From: Candidatus Gracilibacteria bacterium
Lineage (GTDB): Bacteria > Patescibacteriota > Gracilibacteria > BD1-5 > UBA2023
Length of the DNA: 64,000 bases
Reading direction: 5' to 3'
Assembly (NCBI GenBank): GCA_028687475.1
Contig: JAQUAB010000001.1
Location: 62,001-126,000, forward strand
Below, piece after piece: positions 1 to 9,615 of this stretch. Below the pieces are notes generated by a model. That model was not told where the DNA came from. It ran no database searches and saw only the letters and a program-made list of their open reading frames with translations. The stretch's first letter is position 1. Each line of letters starts with the position of its first letter. The position numbers were made by a program, and so were the translations under genes.

Positions 1-123
1 GAATCCGAACTCAAGTACCCGCATCCCTGTCATGCGCGCTGTCAGGAAATGTCCAAGTTCATGAATCAGAACGACAACAAGAAAAATGAAAAATGTCAGC
101 AAAATTCCAAATACAATATCCAT
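1..123 (-). CDS. rseP: RseP-type site-2 intramembrane metalloprotease, N-terminal part
   Basis: Only the first 41 residues lie in the window; the gene continues beyond its left edge. The fragment starts with a hydrophobic segment and then shows HELGH, the zinc-binding motif of M50 site-2 proteases, followed by AxxxG as usual for RseP. Family knowledge: these enzymes cut transmembrane substrates such as anti-sigma factors inside the membrane. The ATG at 123 is chosen because it opens directly into the first membrane segment. The next gene on the same strand lies about 60 bases upstream, so the two may share a transcript. Confidence 0.85.
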   Translation of the reverse strand, partial: MDIVFGILLTFFIFLVVVLIHELGHFLTARMTGMRVLEFGF

Positions 124-182
124 AACGAAAAATAGGAAATAAGAGAGAGGAGATAGACATCTACCCCCTCTACTCTTAGCGC

Positions 183-482
183 CTAGTCAGCGATCTGATC
201 CTTGATATGACCAAAGAGATGATTCACCAGATCATGCAGATTCGCGAAATTCTCACGTTCCGATCGATATGCTTTTCCATCGATAGTTATCACGAGCTTT
301 CCTGTAGATTGATTGTCTTTCTCACGTTTGAGAGTGAGCTCGACACGGACAGGATTTTCTCACTTATGAAGTTTTCGGATGTATGAATCGAGTTTTCCTG
401 TGAGATTGTTCTGGATAATGATTTCGACACTTTCGCGTTCAACGGGATAATCTGCAGCATGGAGAATGATTTCTGTGTTCAT
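183..482 (-). CDS. Ribosome hibernation promoting factor / RaiA-like protein (99 aa)
   Basis: A 99-residue protein with a pattern typical of the HPF/RaiA (sigma-54 modulation) family: an N-terminal strand, a helix with IQNNLTGKLDSYIRKL, a strand VRVELTLKRE, and a second helix near the end (NLHDLVNHLFGHIKDQI). One in-frame TGA, just before ENPVRV, is read as Gly. Family role: it binds the decoding region of the 30S subunit and silences ribosomes in stationary phase. This is the short form without the C-terminal dimerisation domain. Family assignment is from pattern, not from a search. Confidence 0.75.
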
Positions 483-582
483 AAAATGAATGGGTTAAGT
501 AGTGATTAGTTTTTGATTATTGGTATGAGCTCTATTTTTGTTATTTCGACCGAAGTGAAACAAAGTGGAGAAATCTTTATTT

Positions 583-1362
583 CTAGTGATGATCTTCGTG
601 TTCTTCATGATGTTCACCTTCATCATGGGCATCTTCTTTTTTCTTGTATTTTGTCTTCCATGATTCGATAACGATTTTTTCTTCTTCGGTTCTGAGATCT
701 ATCGGCTTCCCGATAGTGAGTGTATCGTCGAGCTTCTCGACATAGTCACGAGTGATGTATTCTTTGCCTCGAGTCGTGAGGTGTCACTTTACGACGTCTG
801 AGAGCGTATCGACGAGGATATCGAACGGTTCACGTTCATCTTCCGCAATATGGTGTCATTTTTTCTTGGCAGCATCCTGGAGAAATGAGATAATCGCGCT
901 TGGATTTTTCGCACTGAAGAGCGTGAATTGATCTCCACCATTGAGCTTCACGACGACATCTGACATTCCGAGAAGTGCTGCCCACCACGACCGAGTCCGT
1001 ATCTCGACTCATTCGATCTTGTCATAGGGAATATAGAGAAGATCTGATGAGAACCACCGCCACTTCATATCGACGATCGTCCGCTCGGTTGCTATCCAGA
1101 CATCGACATACCAATCGAATAACTTGTACATTAGGAGTGCATATATGAGCAGCATATAGATATATGCGTACATCTCATTCCCGAGACTGGTTCTGATTCC
1201 GAAGAGATCCTGCCCATAGAGGAATGCAGGAATCACGAGTCAGAAGAACGTCCAGAGCACCACATCTTCCACGATGACAAAAAAATGTCTATGAAACACT
1301 TGCTGTATTTCTTCGTCTGCGCCGATATATCCACGGAAAAAGAGAGAATCAAAGTTATTCAT
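583..1362 (-). CDS. Membrane protein with bacterial PH-like domain and His/Glu-rich tail
   Basis: 259 residues. Two hydrophobic segments lie at about residues 30-50 and 65-90, followed by a PH-like (YdbS/YdbT type) beta region with IPYDKIEGVEIRTRSWWAAL and DVVVKLNGGDQFTLFSAK. The C-terminus is charged and ends in a tail of about 20 His/Asp/Glu residues (GEHHEEHEDHH), which could bind metal. Its ATG overlaps the stop of the upstream gene (1355-1618) by 8 bases, so the two are translationally coupled. Two TGA codons are read as Gly. The function is not known. Confidence 0.65.
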
Positions 1363-1618
1363 GATGATCACTATAGAGATGCTTATGATTCAGACTGATA
1401 GCCACGAAGAACGCCCCAATCACAACAACAAGACCGAAACCTGTGAGTGCAAGATAATAGAGAAACTGATTCCCTGCATGAGAAAAAGATGACTCTATGT
1501 AGTACACTCCGATGATGTATGTCGCAATCTCCACAAAAGCCGTGATGTAAAATATCCTTCTATGAATATTATAGAGGACGATGAGAAAAATGAGATTCAC
1601 GAGTGGAAATGCGAACAT
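1355..1618 (-). CDS. Small integral membrane protein (87 aa)
   Basis: 87 residues with about three predicted membrane segments and almost no soluble part; it ends NHKHLYSDHHE. It overlaps the start of the PH-like membrane protein gene by 8 bases, pointing to a two-gene operon and perhaps a complex. No family is recognised. ATG at 1618 is the only good start in frame. Confidence 0.6.
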   Translation of the reverse strand: MFAFPLVNLIFLIVLYNIHRRIFYITAFVEIATYIIGVYYIESSFSHAGNQFLYYLALTGFGLVVVIGAFFVAISLNHKHLYSDHHE

Positions 1619-1973
1619 ACGTCCAGTATAGGAAAAGCTCTCGGGAATTCAAGGGAAAAAGAAAAGAAAGCGGAAAATGGGAAATAGATTTTACAGAAAA
1701 AAGAAATCTCATATAATTCTCGTGCTAAAACTTTTTCCTGACATACTGGACTATTTTTGTCCACTTTTATCTCGATTCGGGCGTTTTTTATGGTAATGAA
1801 TGTTAGTAATGGGTAATTGTCCACTCCCATTTCATTGATTACCCTATTCGATTCCGAATGTTGTATAAGAGAAATGTCGGAAAAAGTTTTAGCGAACTCG
1901 GACAATTACCCATTTTTTGTTGCCAAAAAAAGAGAAATGGTGAAGTCCGACTTTATCCTTTTTCTTTTTTCTT
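1619..1973. other. Intergenic region with nested inverted repeats
   Basis: About 355 bases without a convincing gene. A 15-bp perfect inverted repeat is present (AATGGGTAATTGTCC at 1808-1822 and its complement at 1900-1914). A shorter one lies outside it (GTCCAGTAT near 1621 and ATACTGGAC near 1745). The segment GGAAATAGATTTT near 1680 recurs near 2638, in front of the next pilin-like gene, so it is probably part of a duplicated promoter unit. Confidence 0.5.
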
Positions 1974-2495
1974 ATGCAGAAAAATATACCTTCAGGAGTC
2001 AGAAAATCCTCTCTCCCTGTCCGTGTTATCAGATGGACAGCAGTTCAGGTAATCTCCTTTGTTCTTGCTGTACTTATCCTTGGTATCTGATATGCAGCAG
2101 TAACATGGACTAATATATCTTCTGGATCATGAGCAGCAGGACAACCAGTGACACAGACACTGATACAGGGGATTATTAATAATATGAATGATTTGAATAA
2201 TCGGCTAACTGGCATTAATCCAAGTGGAACGGCAATAAATGTCTCTAAAATTCAAATAAGTACCCTTTATCAAAAAACTCAAACCGTCGGACTAAACGGT
2301 GGGAGTGTTACTGCAACGTGCAACACATGAGATTTGTTATACAGGATACAAACGATGGCATGTCCAACATCTCTCATAGGATGATTAGAACAGATATCTT
2401 CATCATCAAATTCTGCAACATTATATTGTGATTCTGGTGATAATGCTACTTATGATGGAGGGACTCTTGTTATACTCTGCATGAGTGGTATTTAG
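1974..2495 (+). CDS. Secreted, single-span pilin-like hypothetical protein (173 aa)
   Basis: Under code 25 this is one open frame with four TGA glycines. A short basic N-terminus (VRKSSLPVRVIRW) is followed by one hydrophobic helix (VQVISFVLAVLILGIGYAAV). An exported domain follows, with several cysteines (CNTGD, MACPTSL, LYCDSGD, ILCMSG), suggesting disulphides. This is the layout of a minor pilin or an anchored surface protein, but no prepilin peptidase site is evident. Its stop codon sits in a stretch that matches the 3' end of polA, as does the stop of the pilin downstream, so the two genes appear to have the same original setting. Confidence 0.6.
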
Positions 2496-2496
2496 T

Positions 2497-2595
2497 TCTT
2501 CACACTCGTCCATTCCATACCATCGACACGAATCGGAGGAAAAGTCATCGTACTCGGAATATCATGAACACTCAGGGCAACCTGGGTGGTTTTCT
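2497..2595. repeat. Duplicated fragment of the polA 3' end
   Basis: About 95 bases, including the stretch from CGAATCGGAGGAAAAGTC through CATGAACACTCAGGG, match 3290-3393, which encodes the last about 35 residues of DNA polymerase I on the minus strand. The copy carries a short deletion and ends after the GGGTG shared with the parent. It is a non-coding remnant that now separates two pilin-like genes. Confidence 0.85.
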
Positions 2596-2697
2596 TAATA
2601 TTTCATCCACTTTAAATAAAAATAATAATTACGCTAGGAAATAGATTTTGTAGAAAATGAAAACTCTCTAGAATGCAGATGTTTCATTCTATAAATT

Positions 2698-3285
2698 ATG
2701 AAAAAAATACTAAATATCTGACATCGAACATCCGGATTCACTCTCGTAGAACTTATGGTCGTTATAGCTATTATCGGCATTCTTGCCACTGTTCTTTTTC
2801 CAGCGGTAACAGGATATATAAAACGTGCTAAAGACACGGCAAAAATGAATGAACTCAGAAATATCACGACAGCCATCAATGCATATTGGACTGATCACGA
2901 AACATATCAAATACCAGGAGTTGGATGGATGTGAGGATCTCAATGATGGGTTAATTACAAGGATGGAACTGCTTATACAAAAACTATTGCTGAATGACTC
3001 GAAGAGTATCATTATCTCCCTGGATGAGGCAAATTTATCAAAATTGTTCCGGCAACGTATTCGAGCAATCCTGTAGTATCTAATACAAGTCCCTGTGTCA
3101 ATATAAGTGCTTCTCAGGATTTATATATGTACTATTTTGACAATACATTGGGGAGATATTCTCTCTCGACATACATCAACTATCCATCAGATAAACACAT
3201 AGCTACTATCCTAGATTCATTTAATGGATCTGGAACCAATGGAACATGTACCCGTTATGGAAGGAATTATTCTATAGGCAATTAG
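2698..3285 (+). CDS. Type IV pilin / pseudopilin (195 aa)
   Basis: A clear class III signal peptide: basic leader, then SGFTLVELMVVIAIIGILAT, the prepilin peptidase site (G before F) with Glu at position 5 of the mature chain. A long amphipathic helix with YIKRAKDTAKMNELRNI continues from it. The C-terminal domain is Tyr/Asn-rich with two cysteines (PCVN, GTCTRYG) that may form the pilin D-loop. Six TGA codons are read as Gly. The stop overlaps the end of polA tail to tail by 3 bases. Role by family: subunit of a type IV pilus or related filament. Confidence 0.9.
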
Positions 3286-4886
3286 TTCCCCTTCGCACTC
3301 GTCCAATCCATACCACTATGGATATCAACTCGAATCGGAGGAAAAGTCATCGTACTCGGAATATCATGAACACTCAGGGCAACCTGGGTGTTTTTGCTTT
3401 CTGTGAGAGCATTAGATATGACATATTGTCGCCCATGGATGAGGACATTTTCCATCGTTTCACGGATGAGTTCTGTGAAGATTTCTTCCTCTTCTCGAGG
3501 AACATCAAAAACAAGCTCATCATGCACTTGGAGTATCATAGAGCCACGGAGATTCTTCTCGCGGATTTTCGCATCTATACCGATCATCGCGAGTTTTATC
3601 ATATCTGCTGCGGTTCCTTGTATCGGCATATTCATCGCTTCACGTTCTGCGATGGATCGTTGCATTTTGTTCGCATCGTTGATACTCTCAATTTTTCTCC
3701 TACGACCAAAATACGTCTCCACATAGCCGACTTCGCGTGCGTCAGCAAGGAGTTCATCATAGTAGGCACGAACGCGCGGATATCGAGCATAGAACGCCTC
3801 GATATATTGATTCGCCTCGAATGGAGAACAACCGAGCGTTTTCGAGAGTCCGAAACCTGTGATACCATAGATCACACCGAAATTCACCGTCTTCGCAATA
3901 CGGCGTTCTTCACTCGTGATATCTCGGTCAAGGAAAATATATTTCGCCGTCCGCATGTGGATATCTTCATTTTTTTCGAATGCCTCGAGGAGCCCATGAT
4001 CCTGCGAGAGAAATGCCAGCACCCGAAGCTCGATCTGAGAATAATCCGCAACAATGAAGATATTGTCTCCACTCGGAACGAAACACGACTTTATCATATC
4101 GGGATAGCCCTTCCCCGTCGGAATATTCTGGAGATTCGGATCGTTGGAACTCATACGTCCCGTCGCAGCACCGAGTTGTCCGTAGGTGGTATGAATCTTT
4201 TTCGTAATGGGGTTGATGGCTTTCGTGAGTCACTCGATATAGGTCGACTCGAGTTTTGCGAGGGTACGATATTCGAGAATCAGACGCGCGATATCGTAGT
4301 TTTTTGCTATCTCTTCGAGGACTTCATTGTCGACAGAAAATCCTGTCTTATTCTTGCGAAGTGGCTTGATACCGAGCTTTTCGAAGAGAATCACCTGTAT
4401 CTGTTTCGGAGAATTGATATTGAAAAATTCTCCCACCACCTCATAGATTTCGATTTCGAGTTTTTTGATCTCTTCACGGATACTTTCTCCGATTTTCTTG
4501 AGTTTCTCGCCGTCACATCGAACACCCGTATATTCCATCTCTGCGAGAATCGGAAGAAGCTTGGATTCCATTTTTCTGATAAATTCCTCTCCTATTACTG
4601 TTCCTGCTGAATTAGAAACCATTCATCACTCATCACTCATCACTCATCACTTTTCGAAGTACGCATCCATCAGAGCAATCTTCCCCTCGAGAGTCCCATC
4701 CCAATGGTATCCGAGCTCGCGTTCCATCGCGACAGCGAAATCCCCGCGAGAATGACTCTGAGCGAGTATGAGCGTATGATGAATATCAGTGAATTTTGGC
4801 ATGTAATGATTATGGTGAACTTTCGATGAATTACAAATTTTTGTATTTTTGACTTTCTCTCCTCTTTGCTTAGACTTTCCAAACAT
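3282..4886 (-). CDS. polA: Short DNA polymerase I (polymerase domain only)
   Basis: 535 residues, against about 900 for full family A enzymes. All polymerase motifs are present: motif A DYSQIELRVLAFLS, motif B RRIAKTVNFGVIYG, motif C QVHDELVFDV, plus TGRMSSNDPNLQNIP. There is no 5' nuclease domain and no recognisable 3'-5' exonuclease domain. Read as code 25, the frame runs from 4886 through a 7-bp repeat tract (CATCACT x4, 4624-4651), which codes for a Gly-rich linker between an unrelated 79-residue N-terminal segment and the polymerase. Translation might also start inside or just after the tract (ATG at 4622), giving a protein of about 447 residues. Role: repair and Okazaki fragment synthesis. 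Confidence 0.85.
4624..4651 (-). repeat. Heptanucleotide repeat inside polA
   Basis: Four perfect copies of CATCACT (TGATGAG-type on the coding strand). Seven is not a multiple of three, so gain or loss of one unit shifts the polA frame upstream of the polymerase domain. Each unit contains ATG and TGA; with TGA read as Gly the tract is open in the polA frame. Confidence 0.85.
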
Positions 4887-4924
4887 ATAATCATTCTCAA
4901 TAATATCTCTTCGTAACCCTCATT

Positions 4925-4995
4925 GTCATTCTGGCTTTATGCCAGAATCCAATAATCACAACTAGATTCCTGCCTTCGCAGGAATGACAGGAAAT
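4925..4995. repeat. REP-like palindromes between divergent genes
   Basis: Two palindromes lie back to back: GTCATTCTGGC..GCCAGAATCC and GGATTCCTGC..GCAGGAATGAC. They have the look of dispersed intergenic REP-type repeats; a partial relative lies near 22370. They sit in the promoter region between polA and the flippase gene. Confidence 0.6.
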
Positions 4996-5025
4996 TTCAA
5001 TTTATAATCAATAATTTCTGAACCT

Positions 5026-6330
5026 GTGCCAACCAAGAAAATCTACACCAACACCATCGCACAAATAGGCGGAAAAGTTCTCACAGCCCTCATATCCATC
5101 GCGATGATCAAGATCCTCACGGGATACCTCGATATCGCAGGATACGGACTCTATTCGAAGATATACAACTATCTCTCGATTTTTGCTGTTATCGCGGATC
5201 TCGGACTCTATACTATCACGGTTCGTGAACTCTCAGCCCACAAGGACAACGAGAAAATGGTCGCAAAAATCAGCTCCAATGTTCTCACACTCAGGACTCT
5301 TTCTGGTGCATGTATTATCATCTTCTCACTCGGAATCGGATACTTCATCGATGGCTACAATTCGAAGGAGGCGATGATAGGAATCGCGATCACCTCACTC
5401 TTCACTCTGCTCGGACTCATGAATAGCTCCTTGATGAGCTATCTTCAATCAATCCTGAAGACTGAGTTTTCTATCATCGCGAATACTGGCGGTAAGCTTC
5501 TCACACTCGGGATAATACTCCTGTCTGCAGCATTTCTCGACGGAGTGAATCATACAGAGAAATTCATGCTCGTGATGCTCGCAGGACTTGCAGGGAATCT
5601 CCTCATGACGGCACTCACTTGGTGGTATGCGAATCGTTGGCATCCTGTTCGGTTTGGTTGGGATACGGCATATATCAAGCATATTCTCGTCATCTCACTT
5701 CCATACGGCCTCGCACTCTTCTTGAATGTGATATTTTTCAAGGTGGATGTCATCCTCCTCTCAGTGCTCGAAAAACCTGAACTTGCCGATACAGCGATTG
5801 CTCTCTATTCTTTGCCGATGAAGATTGTCGAGGTTGGGATGATGTATGGAACGGTTTTTCTCAATTCCCTTCTCCCTGTTCTCACGGATTCTATAGCGAA
5901 GAAAGATACTGAAAAAACACAGAAACTCATGCATCATGCATTTCTCCTCCTCTCGATCGCTGGCGCTGGAATTGCGATTTTCCTCTTCCTCCTCGCATCA
6001 TGGGTGATACGGATTATCTCGACCGATGCCTTCGTCCATACGGCTGTCATGGGATACACTGCTGTCGATGCGATGCGGATTGTCGTCTGGATTTTTCTCG
6101 TATATTTCGTCTCGTCGCTCTATACGTATGCGCTCATCGCTCGTGGTGAACAGAGACAAATTATGTACATCAATGCTATCGTCGCACTCATCAACATTGT
6201 CGGGAATCTCATATTTATCCCGATGTATTCATTCATCGGATCGGCTTGGGTGACACTCGCGACACAGATATTATTGCTCGTGTTGACGTGGTGGGTTGTG
6301 CGAAAGAAAACACAAATTGTAACTCTATAA
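5026..6330 (+). CDS. Polysaccharide / lipid-linked oligosaccharide flippase (Wzx/MOP superfamily)
   Basis: 434 residues with about 12-14 membrane helices throughout. The N-terminus KKIYTNTIAQIGGKVLTALI and the segment GYGLYSKIYNYLSIFAVIADLGL are typical of polysaccharide biosynthesis (Wzx-like) proteins of the MATE/MurJ superfamily. The family moves lipid-linked sugar units across the inner membrane. Start is GTG at 5026. It is followed 3 bases later by a small membrane protein, suggesting an operon. No TGA is used in this gene. Confidence 0.85.
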   Translation: MPTKKIYTNTIAQIGGKVLTALISIAMIKILTGYLDIAGYGLYSKIYNYLSIFAVIADLGLYTITVRELSAHKDNEKMVAKISSNVLTLRTLSGACIIIFSLGIGYFIDGYNSKEAMIGIAITSLFTLLGLMNSSLMSYLQSILKTEFSIIANTGGKLLTLGIILLSAAFLDGVNHTEKFMLVMLAGLAGNLLMTALTWWYANRWHPVRFGWDTAYIKHILVISLPYGLALFLNVIFFKVDVILLSVLEKPELADTAIALYSLPMKIVEVGMMYGTVFLNSLLPVLTDSIAKKDTEKTQKLMHHAFLLLSIAGAGIAIFLFLLASWVIRIISTDAFVHTAVMGYTAVDAMRIVVWIFLVYFVSSLYTYALIARGEQRQIMYINAIVALINIVGNLIFIPMYSFIGSAWVTLATQILLLVLTWWVVRKKTQIVTL

Positions 6331-6333
6331 AAA

Positions 6334-6747
6334 ATGAACAATAACTCTCGCGCAGCATTATCATTATTCATTGCATTTATCGTATCGCTCTGGATATTTT
6401 TTCTCGGTGCTGGCATGCTCGTCATACTCAGAGAAAGTGAACTCATATCAGAAAAATGGGGAACTGAATTATGGGGAATTGTTTTGCTTTTGTCATCGTT
6501 TCCTTATTTTGTGCGAAACTCCATACCAAAAACACTTTTTCTCACTTGAGGTGTTTCACTTTCTACAGCAGGAACGATATTTCTCTCACTTCATGAAAGT
6601 TATGAGAGCTATCTCAGAGTTATCCAACAACCATATCCACTCAGTGAGTTAGGAAGCGCACCATTCCAACTCATTGTTTATATTGGTTTTATTGGCTTTG
6701 GAATCTGTATGTTTCTCTTGAGTTTCTTTTTCCGGAATCACGAGTAA
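6334..6747 (+). CDS. Small four-helix membrane protein (137 aa)
   Basis: Starts 3 bases after the flippase stop and must be co-transcribed with it. About four hydrophobic segments (near residues 8-30, 45-62, 66-82 and 112-132) with a short charged loop. One TGA (LFLTGGVSL) is read as Gly. No family recognised; an accessory role in surface polymer export is only a guess from position. Confidence 0.65.
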
Positions 6748-6762
6748 TGAGTTCTTATCGGA

Positions 6763-6790
6763 AATCCTGCAATTTTGCAGGATTATTTCT
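6763..6790 (+). terminator. Rho-independent terminator after the flippase operon
   Basis: Hairpin AATCCTGCA-ATTT-TGCAGGATT followed by a short T-rich stretch. The same hairpin is reused at 8051-8078. Confidence 0.7.
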
Positions 6791-7031
6791 AGTTGAATGT
6801 TATAATTGAAGTCAAGAAAAATCTTTATAGAAATTCCAAACACTTAAAAATTCGATTGGAAAGAGGATATTGAGTCAATATACTGTCTTAATTCATTAAA
6901 TATGAATTATGTATATACCTTTCTTTTCAAAATTTAATGTTTTTGTAATAATTGGTTCATAGAATCGATATCGCCGAGAGAAAATTCGGTTATCTTGCAA
7001 GATATTTTTTTATTTCTTTTCTTTTTTATTT

Positions 7032-7478
7032 ATGAAAAAGGGCATTTTCGTTATTATTACTTTGCTTGCAGTTTTATCTCAGGTATTTATACCAACTTTT
7101 GCTGCTGTCAGTGAAAAATGACCTATTAGTAATTCACCCATAGAAAGTGTAGGAACAAAGACAGGTACACTGGTTCAACCTATGGGATTCAAAAGTTGGA
7201 TAGTAAAGAAGGCAATGCAAGCCATTGCCTATTCTCTCCGTTATGCCATCTCTAGTGTTTGAAGCTTTTTAAAAAGTATCGGTGCACCTGCCGCAATAGT
7301 TAATGAAATCACGAATAAAGCTATTCCTCTTGCAACAACTCTTGAACGAGTTGCAATATATTTCGATTATTATTCTGCTACAACGAAAAATATTATTACA
7401 CAACAATTACAAGCACAATGATTTAGCGCTAATGTTGCATTCTGGGTTGCTCAAATAGTTGATTTTGTCTCCTTTTAG
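7032..7478 (+). CDS. Secreted hypothetical protein (148 aa)
   Basis: N-terminal signal peptide: MKKG, hydrophobic core IFVIITLLAVLSQVFI, and a cleavage-like PTFAAVS at about residue 24. The mature part is helical and mildly amphipathic (ISSVGSFLKSIGAPAAIVNEIT). Three TGA codons are read as Gly. No family is recognised. It stands alone between terminators. Confidence 0.6.
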
Positions 7479-7498
7479 TTATTTCCAAATCTAAATTT

Positions 7499-7521
7499 CC
7501 CCCGTAGCTTGCTGCGGGGTT
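7499..7521 (+). terminator. GC-rich palindrome after the secreted protein gene
   Basis: CCCCGTAGC-TT-GCTGCGGGG hairpin about 20 bases after the stop at 7478. The T run is short (TTCCC), so it is only a weak candidate terminator. Confidence 0.45.
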
Positions 7522-7557
7522 CCCATCAAATATTTCATTTAATTTACTTCTTTATTT

Positions 7558-8043
7558 ATGAGCAGACATTCGTTTCATTCTAAAAACCCCAACCTTCTCA
7601 AGCTCTGTAAAACAGAGAAAAATATCGAATTTCTCGAAACACTATATCTGGTTTTTCATCAAATATTTCTCTATCGACTAACTGGTATCGAACTTGATAT
7701 TTCTCGATATGAGCATCTCAAATCTGAGAAAATAGATTCTTTCGAAAAATCATACCAGATGACTGTATACACGATATATCAGAATATCATCAATTCTATT
7801 CTCTCAGATGGGATTCTTGAGAAAAATTTTCACCTATTTAATTCATACGAAAAAATATCTTTTGCATCTTTTGTTCAGATTGCAAAAGAAAAAATCTCAG
7901 AATTTGATGTATTGGAATTTTGGAAATTTCTCGACAATCAAGAACCTTCAGAAAAACAATGTCTCGATATGAGGCTTATTGAAGACTTTACTCTCAGTCA
8001 GGAATGGTATGAATACATGGAAACTCAGAAAAATAACAGTTAA
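7558..8043 (+). CDS. Hypothetical cytosolic protein (161 aa)
   Basis: An uninterrupted frame with no signal peptide or membrane segment. Mostly helical with many Glu, Lys, Phe and Tyr residues, and only two glycines. No domain recognised. It is directly followed by a strong terminator, so it is probably transcribed alone. Confidence 0.6.
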   Translation: MSRHSFHSKNPNLLKLCKTEKNIEFLETLYLVFHQIFLYRLTGIELDISRYEHLKSEKIDSFEKSYQMTVYTIYQNIINSILSDGILEKNFHLFNSYEKISFASFVQIAKEKISEFDVLEFWKFLDNQEPSEKQCLDMRLIEDFTLSQEWYEYMETQKNNS

Positions 8044-8050
8044 TGAACAG

Positions 8051-8078
8051 AAATCCTGCAATTTTGCAGGATTTTTTG
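8051..8078 (+). terminator. Rho-independent terminator
   Basis: AAATCCTGCA-ATTT-TGCAGGATTTTTTG: perfect stem followed by six Ts. The stem is identical to the one at 6763. Confidence 0.85.
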
Positions 8079-8127
8079 TATTTTCACCAGGTTCTGTTAT
8101 ACTTCATATACGTCATAATTTTCCACC

Positions 8128-9354
8128 ATGAACGAACAATCTCGCATCAATGCCATGATTAGCTATTTCTTCCTTGGACCGCTTTTTCTCCTCGCGAAAC
8201 CAGGAACGCCACTTCGTGATCCATACGTTCGTGGGCATGCGATTCGATCAAGTGTGATTATTGGGATTGCATTTCTTGCCTATCTCACGTATGCTTTTCT
8301 CTTGCGTTCTTGGCTGGATTTTTCGATTTTTGGATTCCAGATTCAGAATATCCTTCTCGCGATTCTTCTGAGTGTGACAATACTTTTTCTCCTTCAATGA
8401 GCCTATCGAGCATATAGTGGAGTGACAGCAGAGGCACTTCGAGATCTTCATATGGAGAATATTTTCCATTCTGAGAATACGACCACCCAGATAGATCATG
8501 AAGATGATAAAATCCGTGTCATTGCCAGCATGATTCCATTTCTCGGGATATTCATAGCAGAAAAATATCCACATCCGATCATCATTCGCGGACGAGTGAT
8601 TGGATCGACATTTGCCTTCTTGATCATGATTGCTTCACTATTTTCGAGTGAAGGAGGTTTTCTTTTTTCGATAACTGTTATTCTTTCGGTTCTTCTGTTC
8701 GTGATTCTTTCCGTCAATATTTTTCTCCGAGGAGAATTCATCCTGTCAGGAATTCTCGAGAAAATCCCCACCTATGAAGAACTCGAAGCACATATCTTCG
8801 CCAGTGTCATGAGTACAAAAGAATTCTTTCGTATTGCATTCGGTGGACAGAATAGACAAGACTATCACACATTCTATATTCATGAGATTGCCCAACGTGG
8901 AAAAAAGAGGGTTCCAACGCAGAAATATTTCATGCCGGCGGGATTCATTGGACTTCCTCTTTGGAATATTTTCTGTATTCCATCGCTCTGGATGGAACAA
9001 TATCGCGAATATCGCGAATATATCATCTCTGGAATCATCATCACTGTCCTTGGAATTATTTTCTTTCTCAGCACAGGCAATCAATATCTCATATTTCTCC
9101 TCTTTCCGATAGTTCATATATTCATCTACGCTTCTTCAGATCTCAATGCGTATGTGCCAGGGATTCATATTCTGACGCGATTATTCCGTGTCGCACACAA
9201 TCTCAAAAATCAGATCCAAGAACAAAATCAACAAAAAACAGAAGCTCATTTTTCCTATGAAGCATCAGAACAAGCTGATACTAGTATTTCTCAGAAGTGA
9301 GAAGATGTGGATTTAAAGAGTTCTCATAATGCTTCGTACGAACACCATCAATAA
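8128..9354 (+). CDS. Multi-span membrane protein with two repeated halves (408 aa)
   Basis: Two similar modules: RINAMISYFFLGPLFLLAKPG..RGHAIRSSVII near the start and KIRVIASMIPFLGIFIAEKYP..RGRVIGSTFAF at about residue 130, each followed by membrane helices. The pattern resembles Tic20/DUF4870-like small membrane domains in tandem. Two more helices follow at about residues 290-335, then a polar Gln/Glu-rich tail. Read as code 25, the frame passes TGA at 8398 and 9298 and ends at TAA 9352. The last 74 bases overlap the gene on the opposite strand (9281-9541). Function unknown. Confidence 0.7.
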
Positions 9355-9541
9355 TAGCAATAGATCTCTTGTGAAAAATTGTCCACCACAAAACTACGAG
9401 ACTTGACTGTGCATCCATATAGTTCTCATATGCTTCTCGTCTCACGAACCCCTCACCAAATGGTGAAAATTGTTGTTTGTATTGATCCGGAAGATCTTCG
9501 TAGGTTTGGATATCTGATAACGGATAATATTTTTCTGACAT
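9281..9541 (-). CDS. Hypothetical protein (86 aa)
   Basis: An uninterrupted frame with ATG at 9541 and TAG stop, starting MSEKYYPLSDIQTYEDLPDQY. It has a normal soluble composition with aromatic residues (VVLWWTIFHKRS). It converges on, and overlaps by 74 bases, the 3' end of the membrane protein gene. Either that overlap is real or one of the two ends is not used. Confidence 0.5.
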   Translation of the reverse strand: MSEKYYPLSDIQTYEDLPDQYKQQFSPFGEGFVRREAYENYMDAQSSLVVLWWTIFHKRSIAIIDGVRTKHYENSLNPHLLTSEKY

Positions 9542-9615
9542 ATTAAAATAATTAAAATATACTTTTCTTTTAGTTCTTATATTAATAATATTTTATTTGT
9601 CAACTTCTATAGAAC

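Noticed and set aside
1597-1905. Minus-strand 102-codon frame after the small membrane protein
   Set aside because: No domain, composition like random AT-rich sequence, overlaps inverted repeats and the neighbouring gene.
3246-4610. Long plus-strand open frame opposite polA
   Set aside because: It is antisense to a well-supported polymerase and has an implausible composition (rich in His, Arg, Phe, Ile); a shadow frame.
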